64,000 nt of DNA from an uncultured Lactobacillus sp. GTDB taxonomy: Bacteria > Bacillota > Bacilli > Lactobacillales > Lactobacillaceae. The DNA is taken from the NCBI GenBank assembly GCA_937874695.1, contig CALNAJ010000045.1:27937-91936 (forward strand), read 5' to 3'. Shown piece by piece: positions 17,668-25,042 of this stretch (position 1 is the first letter of the stretch; every line of letters begins with the position of its first letter). The translations under genes and the position numbers were made by a program. The notes under the pieces were generated by a model that was not told the DNA's origin, did not search any database, and saw only the letters and a list, made by a program, of their open reading frames with translations.

Positions 17668-17757
17668 GCCGAAACGTGCGTCAGAAGGCAGTCAGCTCCG
17701 CTTAACCCCGCTAAGCCAAAAATCCAAGCCCGGGATTTTCACCTTAGCGACGTGCTC
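17668..17757 (-). repeat. Family A intergenic repeat, truncated copy
   Basis: In plus-strand reading it shows GCCGAAACGTGC, GGCAGTCAGCTCCGCTTAAC, then a hairpin with arms CGCTAAG...CTTAGCG around AAAATCC/GGATTTT. It ends abruptly at ACGTGCTCC without the closing arm. It is immediately followed by a second copy. Confidence 0.65.
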
Positions 17758-17768
17758 CGACTCTCTAT

Positions 17769-17891
17769 TGCTGAAACGTGCGATTCCAGGCAGTTGGCTC
17801 CGCCTAACCCCAATAAGCCAAGAATCCAAGCCCAGGATTCCCGTCTTATTGACGTTATGCTCACCAACTAACCGCCTGAAATCGCACTCTT
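17769..17891 (-). repeat. Family A intergenic repeat, full copy behind tRNA-Arg
   Basis: It lies 6 bases beyond the 3' end of tRNA-Arg and is read in the same direction. Outer arms 17874-17887 and 17778-17791 pair over 14 positions with a single G-U wobble in the minus-strand RNA. The inner hairpin has arms CAATAAG and CTTATTG around AATCC/GGATT. Confidence 0.7.
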
Positions 17892-17897
17892 TTGCAA

Positions 17898-17970
17898 TGT
17901 CCCCACCCGGACTCGAACCGGGATCATTCGCTTAGGAGGCGAGTGCCCTATCCTGTTGTGCTATAGGGAC
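17898..17970 (-). tRNA. tRNA-Arg (anticodon CCU)
   Basis: 73 nt, reading AGG codons. Acceptor arms GTCCCTA and TGGGGAC pair over 7 bp, with A as discriminator. The T arm is CCCGG-TTCGAGT-CCGGG and the anticodon loop is CTCCTAA. CCA is not encoded. The D stem is GCAC/GGGC, which leaves one A-G mismatch at the third pair. Located between the helicase gene and two repeat copies. Confidence 0.93.
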
Positions 17971-18026
17971 AATATCAATAATCCGCTTTTAAGTTTACCA
18001 CGGATTATTTGATTTCAAAAGGTTAA

Positions 18027-19364
18027 TTACTGTTGTGCATCGCGGTCACGCCACTTTTTACGCATACCCTTGTTCTTAGTGTGACGGTTCTTATGCTTCT
18101 TTTTCTTAGAAGGATTGGGTTCCTGCTTGGCATGCGGCGCACTGGCCTTACCCGCTGGCTTGTTACCTGCGACTGCTGACTTACCCGCAATCTTAGGCGT
18201 CTTGGCAGTAGCATCATCACTTGACGTCGCAGTTGACGCCGCCTTGGGTGTCACAGCGACCGGCTTCTCAGTCGTCAACGTTCGCCCACTGAAGTACAGC
18301 GGTACCAAGTCGTAGTCGGTCTCCTTCAAGAGTTTCTTGAGGTCCCGTAAATCATGGTCATCCCCGAGACTGATGACCTGTCCCGGTTCGCCCATCCGGC
18401 CGGTCCGGCCAACCCGGTGAACGTATTCGTTCACGGAAGTTGGCAGATCGTAGTTGATCACGGCCGGTAGCTTAGGAATATCGAGGCCCCGCGCCGCCAC
18501 ATCCGTCGTCAGCAATAAGCGTGTCCGACCCAATCGGAAGTCCTGTAAGGCCTTTTCCCGTTGTACTTGACGAAGGTCACTGGTCAGACTCGCCGCAGAC
18601 ATGTGTTCATGATAAAACCGTGTCGCCGTCTGCCGTAAGGTGTTGGCTTGTTTGAAGAAGACCAATGCCCGGAAGTTTGGTATCGCCAGCATCCGTTTCA
18701 GCATCTGGTCACGCTTGCCCATGCCGACTTGTAAGAGGCCATGCCGGACGACTCCCTGGGTGTTATCTTCCTGACGGACGTCAATCCGGGTCACAGACTG
18801 TCCAAACCATTGCTCGAGTTCGTGAAGAATTGGCGTATCCGTTGCGGAGAAGAAGCCCAGTTGTACATCGGCTGGCATGTCCTGTGCGATTGACCGTACT
18901 GTGTCCAGGGTATCCCCCGTCAACAGGTCATCGGCTTCATCGACGATCAGTAAGGAAACCAGGTGTAGCTTTAGTTTCCGGTCGCTGACCAGGTTCAAGA
19001 CCCGCCCCGGCGTTCCAACAATGACTTCTGGCCGCTTCTTCAAGCGTTCCGTCTGACGTTTCACGTTGGCGCCCCCGGTCAGGGCCACCACCTTCAAATC
19101 CAACAGCTTAGCCCAGTCACGCATGACGCGACTGGTCTGAATAGCCAGTTCCTGAGAGGGCTCCAACACGATCAGTTGGGTCCCATCGCCGGGTAACAGG
19201 TTAGCCAAGGCCGGCAGCGTAAACGCCACGGTCTTCCCCGAACCGGTTGGCGCGAGGCCCAAGACGTTCTGGTCTCCCGCTAGCGGCTCATAAACTGCCG
19301 TCTGAATTGCGGTCGGTTCAGTGTAGCCCAAGTCTTTAAAATGAGCCTCGAATTGTTTTAACAT
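18027..19364 (-). CDS. DEAD-box ATP-dependent RNA helicase
   Basis: 445 residues. All core motifs are present: Q motif EPTAIQTAVY (16-25), Walker A APTGSGKT (38-45), VGTPGR, DEAD (142-145), SAT (173-175), DVAARGLDIP and YVHRVGRTGRMG. The C-terminal ~90 residues are Ala/Lys-rich and end in a basic tail (KKKKHKNRHTKNKG), as in CshB- or YfmL-like cold-shock/ribosome helicases. It unwinds RNA in ribosome assembly or mRNA turnover. Which of the cellular DEAD paralogues this is cannot be said from sequence alone. It is 15 bases behind the oxidoreductase gene. Confidence 0.92.
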   Translation of the reverse strand: MLKQFEAHFKDLGYTEPTAIQTAVYEPLAGDQNVLGLAPTGSGKTVAFTLPALANLLPGDGTQLIVLEPSQELAIQTSRVMRDWAKLLDLKVVALTGGANVKRQTERLKKRPEVIVGTPGRVLNLVSDRKLKLHLVSLLIVDEADDLLTGDTLDTVRSIAQDMPADVQLGFFSATDTPILHELEQWFGQSVTRIDVRQEDNTQGVVRHGLLQVGMGKRDQMLKRMLAIPNFRALVFFKQANTLRQTATRFYHEHMSAASLTSDLRQVQREKALQDFRLGRTRLLLTTDVAARGLDIPKLPAVINYDLPTSVNEYVHRVGRTGRMGEPGQVISLGDDHDLRDLKKLLKETDYDLVPLYFSGRTLTTEKPVAVTPKAASTATSSDDATAKTPKIAGKSAVAGNKPAGKASAPHAKQEPNPSKKKKHKNRHTKNKGMRKKWRDRDAQQ

Positions 19365-19379
19365 TTATTTTCCTCTTTC

Positions 19380-20381
19380 TTAGTGTTGATCGGCTGGGAA
19401 CTTCAAGTTAGCGGAGACCCGCAGATCGAATAATACCTGGTTGACCGTCAAACTCCACTGTAACCAGCGTTGGTAATCAGCCACGTTTTGCTTGTCATCT
19501 GGCGCTTCCAGAATCCGGGCAAAGTCCTCAGCTTCCGGTAACATTGGGTTGGCCAATTCAGCAGAACTCAAGTCGGTGGCCTTCCCACTGACATCGCGTT
19601 CTTCAACGTGGGTCAATTCCCCAGCACTGTCGATAGTGATGGTTTCCTTCAAGCCGTAAATTTCGGATAAGGCGTAGGAATTGCTGGTCTTCCCAAAGTT
19701 AACGGTCACATCGAAGTCACCATAACGCAACATTGCCAAGCCTTTGCCATCGGCGCCGGTTGCAATGATCGTTGGGAAGAAAGCCACGTGTTCGGGTTGA
19801 CCAAACAAGGCGATCGCCAAGTAAATTGGGTAGACCCCCAAGTCTTGAAGTGCCCCACCGGAGAATTCCTTGGTGAAGACATTTGGCTGTTCGCCATCCA
19901 AGACATTGTCATAACGAGAGGAGTACTTCATGTAAGTCAAAGCTGCCCCTTGAACGGTTGGCAGTGCCATGAGTGCGTTACTGATAGCCTTGAAGTTTGG
20001 CGTATGAACGTGTCGCGCCGCTTCAAAGTACTTCACAGCTGGATGTTGCTTGAGTTCGGCCATAATGGCGGCCATTTCGCGTCGGTTACTGAAGGCTGGC
20101 TTCTCAACGATGATAGAAATATCCCGGTCAATCGCAGCCATGGCTTGCTTAAAGTGCAAGCTGTTTGGTGACGCAATGTAAACCACGTCCAAGTTGGCTT
20201 GGTCTAACATGGTTTCGTAATCGGTATAGCTCTTTTCGGCCTGGTTCTTCTGAGCGAAGGCGTCCGCCGTTTCTTGGTGCCGGGAGTAGACCCCAGCCAG
20301 CGTGTACCGTTTCGATAAGGCTACCGCCTCGACCAATTGTTGCGTAATCCAGTTCGTCCCTACAGTTCCAATGCGAATCAT
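19380..20381 (-). CDS. Gfo/Idh/MocA family NAD(P)-dependent oxidoreductase
   Basis: 333 residues. The N-terminal Rossmann fold starts IGTVGTNWITQQLVEA, with YIASPNSLHFKQAM and the EKPAFS motif that holds the catalytic Lys. The C-terminal alpha/beta dimerisation domain contains GGALQDLGVYPIYLA. Members oxidise or reduce cyclic sugars and polyols; the substrate here is unknown. It probably shares a transcript with the helicase behind it. Confidence 0.88.
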   Translation of the reverse strand: MIRIGTVGTNWITQQLVEAVALSKRYTLAGVYSRHQETADAFAQKNQAEKSYTDYETMLDQANLDVVYIASPNSLHFKQAMAAIDRDISIIVEKPAFSNRREMAAIMAELKQHPAVKYFEAARHVHTPNFKAISNALMALPTVQGAALTYMKYSSRYDNVLDGEQPNVFTKEFSGGALQDLGVYPIYLAIALFGQPEHVAFFPTIIATGADGKGLAMLRYGDFDVTVNFGKTSNSYALSEIYGLKETITIDSAGELTHVEERDVSGKATDLSSAELANPMLPEAEDFARILEAPDDKQNVADYQRWLQWSLTVNQVLFDLRVSANLKFPADQH

Positions 20382-20549
20382 TGCAATCCCTCCATCGATT
20401 TTCTATCGTTAACTTTATTCTAACAGTCGCATCGCGTTAGGCATAGCAATAGAATTAATTTTCTTTGAAATCTAGGAGAAAAAGTCCCTGTTTTCTGTCC
20501 ATAAATGTTATATTGAGAGTAACTAATATTATCAAGGGAGGGATTACCG

Positions 20550-20927
20550 GTGAAAGGTCGAGAACTCGCATTATTTGGCGTTTCACTCGTGGCTGGTTTA
20601 ACAGGTGGATTCTCATTACGTAGAAAGAAAAAGCCCCAGCCCAGTGAGTCGCCGTTGTTTTATGTCGGTACGTGGCAGTTCGTTGACCCCCACAACCAGC
20701 GGCGTCACCGGTTAGAAATTAGTCCTAATCTTGACGTGCAGATCGATAACCATCAGCTACAGGTGTCCGTAAAGAACCTCAACGATCAACAACTTACCTT
20801 CCAAGATAAGTTTGGCTATCACTTAACCATTCACGCCAACGAACACCAACCAATTTCCTTTTTCGATGAAGCCGACGATTGTACTTACGCAATGAAACCA
20901 CTGGCATCGACGGACCAGTCTTCATAG
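20550..20927 (+). CDS. DUF4828-like small protein
   Basis: 125 residues. A short hydrophobic N terminus (LALFGVSLVAGLTGGFSL) is followed by RRKKKPQ and a beta-rich domain (FYVGTWQFVDPHNQRRHRLE, LTFQDKFGYHLTIHA) ending FDEADDCTYAMKPL. I believe this is the lactobacillar DUF4828 family, from memory of its pattern. The function is unknown. It probably is tethered to the membrane by its N terminus. Confidence 0.7.
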   Translation: MKGRELALFGVSLVAGLTGGFSLRRKKKPQPSESPLFYVGTWQFVDPHNQRRHRLEISPNLDVQIDNHQLQVSVKNLNDQQLTFQDKFGYHLTIHANEHQPISFFDEADDCTYAMKPLASTDQSS

Positions 20928-20961
20928 GCTGATGCGCATGCCGGATGTTTTAATACTTAAC

Positions 20962-20998
20962 AAAGCCGCAATCCCCGAATTTGGGGGCTGCGGCTTTT
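20962..20998 (+). terminator. Terminator of the DUF4828-like gene
   Basis: Arms AAAGCCGCA-TCCCC and GGGGG-TGCGGCTTTT with a 6-nt loop and a T run on the plus strand. Confidence 0.75.
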
Positions 20999-21244
20999 GT
21001 TTAAGTTATGCAGAAACGGATAAAAATTGTCGCCTGCAGCTGGCACCACCCCGCCTTTCTTCGACTAGATAGTTTTTATCCTTTGACGCAAACAAAAAAC
21101 AGTAGCCAAGCTGACTACTGTCTCAATACATATCTTAAATTTAGTTCCCACAACCATTCACAAGTGATGCTGATATTAGCCGCAGACGGTCAGAAATGGA
21201 ACCAGCCGTGACAGCGGTGTTGTCTGGCGTTCTTTGCTAGACTA

Positions 21245-21340
21245 CACTGCGGGACGAGCTTTGAGACGTGGCACTTTCACGGCTCAAAGTCGAGGCGAAA
21301 GACCGCTTCATCAGGCTTTCGCCGGTCCCCACAGCAGGTG
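21245..21340 (+). repeat. Family B nested-hairpin intergenic repeat, short copy
   Basis: Two adjacent hairpins, GCTTTGAG/CTCAAAG (21258-21289) and GGCGAAAG/CTTTCGCC (21294-21323), are enclosed by GCGGGAC and GGTCCCC arms. The order and the linking words (GAGAC, AGACCGC, GTCC-CCAC-GC) match the larger copy at 28352. The element fills most of the 450-base gap behind the GH25-like gene; the rest (21000-21240) shows nothing I can name. Confidence 0.6.
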
Positions 21341-21375
21341 GAATTTCTGACGGCCGGAGGCGAACAATGCCAGTG

Positions 21376-22137
21376 TTACTTGGTGAAGGCGTGCCAATCG
21401 CGGCGGGTACCATTGAACACCGACTTAGCCACCGGCAGATCCTGCCCATTCTGGGTAACCTTCCCGTTGGCATCGTATTCGATCAACTTGACCTGTTGCG
21501 AATGCCCCGACAGCTTACCACCGGCGGTCCAATAATCTTGGCTTGGCAGCACCGGCTTCACGAATTGCGTCAACACGGACTTGCTGGCAAAGATGACTAC
21601 GCCCTGATGGTACTGGTTACTGAGCAACCGTACCAGTGCTTTGAGCTTCTGCCCCTGCGTTGCCATTTCCGTATTACTACTATTATATTTACCGTAGTAA
21701 CTAACCGCTACCATAATAGGTAAGGTTCCTGAATTTTTTTTGACTGTACTTTTAAAGTGGTTGAATTGTCGTTGTGCCGAAGTGGTGAAACTAAAGGTAT
21801 GCGCCACCCCGACTTGAATGTCTGCGCCTTGAGACCGCGAATAATTATCGCTAAAGTCATCGTCGGTATACGTTGCCCCCGACGTTGCTTGGAGGTAGAC
21901 AAACGTTTCACTCTTTGCCAACTGCTGAAAGTCTAGGTAACCACTGTCCTGATTGACCGTGACCCCGCGAACGGGATAGCTGGCCACCTGAGCGCGCTGG
22001 TGAGCGTCCCATCGGAACCAGCCCCAGCCACCTCCAATGATGAGTAGCACTAAGGCCAACACGATAAACCAGCGGCGATACCGGTGGCGGCGCCGAAACG
22101 TGTTGTCATATATGGGTTGATAGTCGCGTCGTTTCAC
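21376..22137 (-). CDS. Membrane-anchored GH25 (lysozyme)-like protein lacking catalytic residues
   Basis: 253 residues. A basic N terminus (KRRDYQ...FRRRHRYRRW) and one membrane helix (23-41) precede an extracellular domain with the order of GH25 muramidases: GVTVNQDSG (58-66), YLQATSGATYTDDDF, then QVGVAHTFSF, LPIMVAVSYYG (139-149) and a closing WTAGG segment. GH25 enzymes need Asp in the first motif (GxDVS) and D-x-E in the fourth; here these read Thr60 and Ala144-Val-Ser146. It is therefore probably a binding or scaffold protein and not a lysozyme. Family call is by motif order and moderate in certainty. Confidence 0.7.
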   Translation of the reverse strand: MKRRDYQPIYDNTFRRRHRYRRWFIVLALVLLIIGGGWGWFRWDAHQRAQVASYPVRGVTVNQDSGYLDFQQLAKSETFVYLQATSGATYTDDDFSDNYSRSQGADIQVGVAHTFSFTTSAQRQFNHFKSTVKKNSGTLPIMVAVSYYGKYNSSNTEMATQGQKLKALVRLLSNQYHQGVVIFASKSVLTQFVKPVLPSQDYWTAGGKLSGHSQQVKLIEYDANGKVTQNGQDLPVAKSVFNGTRRDWHAFTK

Positions 22138-22210
22138 CGTCGATCACCATTCTCCTTCGTCAGGTAGTCTACCCCCCGCTGGAGGTATGCCGTCCATTAT
22201 ACCATGACTG

Positions 22211-23119
22211 TTAGGAATCGTAACGGGTCTGTTCGATAACGTCTCTGACCCGGGTTAAGACAGGCTTGGTACGTGAAGAACTGCGCAAGACGGTCATCAT
22301 AAAAAGACTGTCGAGGATCGTCATTTGCGAAATCAGCGAGTACATCCCCTCTGAACGGTACTTAACCTCATCCGTCAGGGAGAGGAAAGTGACTGCTGCG
22401 GCCTGGGCCAACTCGGAACCGCTGTAACTGGTAATGACGATGATCGCCACCCCATTGCGTTTCAGTTCCCGTACGATTTCCAAGGTCTCATGATTCCGAC
22501 CTGAGTGAGAAATCACAATCGCACAGTCTTGGGCCGTCATTCGGGCCGCCTGCATCAGTTGAATATCGTAGTCGGGATGGTAGGTCACGTTCAGCGGTGT
22601 CCGCAAGAACTTGTGATAGCCATCAAGGGCCGCTACGGCAGATCCTCCCAAGCCAAAGAAGGCCACCGTCTTGGCATTGATGATCTTGATGACGGCTCGT
22701 GCCAAATCATCTTCGTTCAATGCTTCGTTTGTTGCCCGTAAAGAATTTATGGAAAAACGAAAGGTCTTGTTCGCAATCGTCGCGAGTGAATCCCCCTCGG
22801 CTAATTCTGGAAAACTATTCTGTTGCGGCGTCATCTCGGCTGCAGTGTGGGCCAAAGCCATCGTAAATTCCCGATAGTTCGAGTAGTCCATCCGCTTGAC
22901 GAAACGGGAAATGGTCGCGGTCGAAACCCCCGTGGCACTCGCTAATTCCTTAATCGTCATTTCGCTGACCACGGCTGGGTTATCCAACGCCAACTGGGCC
23001 ACCTTTTTTTCCGTCCGAGACAACTGATCATACGTCCCCCGAATCTTTCCAATGGTTGAGCGTGCGATAGTCGCCGCCCCCTTCCGATAATTTTTAAAAA
23101 GATTACCTTTTGTAAACAT
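22211..23119 (-). CDS. gntR: RpiR/MurR-type transcriptional regulator of the gluconate locus
   Basis: 302 residues from the ATG at 23119. It has an N-terminal helix-turn-helix (SEMTIKELASATGVSTATIS) and a C-terminal SIS phosphosugar-binding domain (VAFFGLGGSAVAALDGYHKF, VISHSGRNHETLEIVRELK). Divergent from gntK-gntP, it should sense 6-phosphogluconate or a similar ligand. An ATG at 23158 would add 13 residues, but it sits right behind a -10-like TATTAT and would place two palindromes inside the coding region, so the shorter form is preferred. Neither start has a good ribosome site. Confidence 0.85.
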   Translation of the reverse strand: MFTKGNLFKNYRKGAATIARSTIGKIRGTYDQLSRTEKKVAQLALDNPAVVSEMTIKELASATGVSTATISRFVKRMDYSNYREFTMALAHTAAEMTPQQNSFPELAEGDSLATIANKTFRFSINSLRATNEALNEDDLARAVIKIINAKTVAFFGLGGSAVAALDGYHKFLRTPLNVTYHPDYDIQLMQAARMTAQDCAIVISHSGRNHETLEIVRELKRNGVAIIVITSYSGSELAQAAAVTFLSLTDEVKYRSEGMYSLISQMTILDSLFMMTVLRSSSRTKPVLTRVRDVIEQTRYDS

Positions 23120-23147
23120 TTTACAACATTTCACTTGAAATGTGAAA
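23110..23147. promoter_or_regulatory. Two palindromes at the start of the RpiR-type regulator gene
   Basis: TTGTAAA-CAT-TTTACAA (23110-23126) is a perfect 7-3-7 inverted repeat centred on the proposed start codon. TTTCAC-N7-GTGAAA (23129-23147) lies next to it. They are candidates for autoregulatory operators. Confidence 0.5.
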
Positions 23148-23325
23148 CTTCTTTTCATATAATAGTCGAAGCGGAAATTTTACATCTGCGCGCTGAACGC
23201 TACCGTTTAACAGGTGTCTTGGTGTTTCACGAGCATTGTCGTTGCGTTCTAACGGACGATGCGGTATCGTTCAAAGCAGGATGATTTTTTTCATTTAATA
23301 ATCGCACCACGAAAGGAAGAGCACA

Positions 23326-24876
23326 ATGGACTACATGATTGGGGTCGATATTGGCACGACCAGCGTTAAGACCGTTCTGTATGACACCACGGGTAAGATG
23401 CAGGGCTACTCCAACAACCTTTATCCCCTCTACCAGGATGTACCGGACATGGCTGAAGAAGATCCAGAAGAAATCTTCTCCGCTATCATTGATGGTTTAA
23501 CGACCGTCTTACGGAAGGCAGACTTGAAGAACGGCGACCTACACGGTGTCTCCTTCTCCGCAGCAATGCACAGCTTGATTCTGTTAGATGAGAATCACAA
23601 ACCACTGACGCGGGCCATTACCTGGGCAGATAACCGGGCCGTAAAATACGCTGATGAACTCCGTGAGAACGGCGTTGGTAAGCAACTTTACGAAAAGACT
23701 GGGACGCCAATTCACCCAATGACCCCACTGAGCAAGTTGATCTGGTTACGCAACGAACAGCCAGACCTCTTCAAGCAAGCACGTTGGTTCGTGGGGATCA
23801 AGGAATACGTCATCTACAAGTTATTTGGCGTGTTACAAGAAGACTACTCCATTGCCAACGCTACGGGGCTCTTCAACATCTTCAACATGGACTGGGACGA
23901 CCAAGCCTTGGAAGTCGCCGGGGTTACCCGCGACCAATTGCCAAAGCTGGTTGATACCACTGATCAAATTACTGGCATGAAGGCTGACTATGCCGGCGTT
24001 ATCGGCATGGATGCCAACACACCATTCGTCATGGGGGCTTCAGATGGTCCTCTGGCTAACTTGGGAGTTAACGCCATCGATCCCGGCGTCGTTGCCGTAA
24101 CCATCGGAACATCCGGTGCTGTACGGGTCGTCACCGACAAGCCAAAGATTGATCCTAAGGGCCGGGTCTTCTGTTACTACCTGTCCAAGGATCACTGGGT
24201 CGTTGGTGGACCCGTCAACAACGGTGGGATCGTCTTCCGTTGGGTTCGTGACCAACTCTTCGCACCAGAAAAGTTGACCGCAGAACAGATGCACGTGGAT
24301 TCCTACGATCTCTTAACTGAGATTGCCGAAAAGATTCCAGCCGGTTCCGATGGTCTGATCTTCCATCCCTTCCTGGGTGGCGAACGGGCGCCAATCTGGG
24401 ACGCAAACGCGCGTGGCTCCTTCTTCGGTCTGACGCGGACACACTCACGAGCTCACATGGTGCGGGCTGCCCTCGAAGGGATCGTCTACAACCTCTACAC
24501 GGTCATGTTGGCCCTGGAAGAAGTTGTCGGCAAGCCTTCTAGCATCCAAGCAACTGGTGGTTTCGCCCGTTCTGCTCTCTGGCGCCAAATGCTGGCAGAC
24601 ATCTTCGAACAAGATGTGACGATTCCTGAGAGTCCTGAAGGAACCGCTCTGGGTGCCGCAACCTTAGGGATGTACGCCTTGGGTATGATCGATGACCTCT
24701 CCGTTGTGAAGAACTTCATTGGGGTGGCTAACGTTCACCATCCAAACCCAGACACCTACAGTGCCTACCGGGCTTTGGTCCCAATCTACATCCGTCTGAG
24801 TCGGCAATTGCAATCTGAATACAAGAACATTGCCGAATACCAACGGACACATGTTGATATTTCCAAAGAGAAATAA
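23326..24876 (+). CDS. gntK: Gluconate kinase (FGGY family)
   Basis: 516 residues, full length for FGGY gluconokinases. It phosphorylates gluconate to 6-phosphogluconate with ATP, feeding the oxidative pentose phosphate or phosphoketolase route. Motifs are the N-terminal phosphate loop IGVDIGTTSVKTVLYD (5-20), ITWADNRAV, the second phosphate region VTIGTSGAVRV and the C-terminal GGFARSALWRQMLADIF. ATG at 23326 with AAAGGAAGAG upstream. First gene of the gntK-gntP pair, divergent from the RpiR-type regulator. Confidence 0.93.
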   Translation: MDYMIGVDIGTTSVKTVLYDTTGKMQGYSNNLYPLYQDVPDMAEEDPEEIFSAIIDGLTTVLRKADLKNGDLHGVSFSAAMHSLILLDENHKPLTRAITWADNRAVKYADELRENGVGKQLYEKTGTPIHPMTPLSKLIWLRNEQPDLFKQARWFVGIKEYVIYKLFGVLQEDYSIANATGLFNIFNMDWDDQALEVAGVTRDQLPKLVDTTDQITGMKADYAGVIGMDANTPFVMGASDGPLANLGVNAIDPGVVAVTIGTSGAVRVVTDKPKIDPKGRVFCYYLSKDHWVVGGPVNNGGIVFRWVRDQLFAPEKLTAEQMHVDSYDLLTEIAEKIPAGSDGLIFHPFLGGERAPIWDANARGSFFGLTRTHSRAHMVRAALEGIVYNLYTVMLALEEVVGKPSSIQATGGFARSALWRQMLADIFEQDVTIPESPEGTALGAATLGMYALGMIDDLSVVKNFIGVANVHHPNPDTYSAYRALVPIYIRLSRQLQSEYKNIAEYQRTHVDISKEK

Positions 24877-24987
24877 GTAAGTCCCTGAAATTTTCAGAAA
24901 GTAAGCTAACATACAATTAAATTTATGAAACGTTATTGTGGCGATTTCAAAACAAATCGGTTACAATGATGTTTGCTTACAGTGAAG

Positions 24988-25014
24988 AGCCGGTGCTGAT
25001 GCATCGGCTTTTCA
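24988..25014 (+). terminator. Hairpin between gntK and gntP
   Basis: AGCCGGTGC-TGAT-GCATCGGCT, 9 bp with one G-U pair, then TTTTC. It lies 29 bases before the permease gene and could attenuate read-through from gntK into gntP. Confidence 0.45.
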
Positions 25015-25042
25015 AAATTCTAAAAATGAAAGGGCTTACCTT

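Noticed and set aside
17660..17892. Tandem family A copies considered as a CRISPR array or tRNA-linked integration scar
   Set aside because: Only two units, long and imperfect, with internal inverted repeats; no spacers, no cas genes, no integrase and no duplicated tRNA 3' end.
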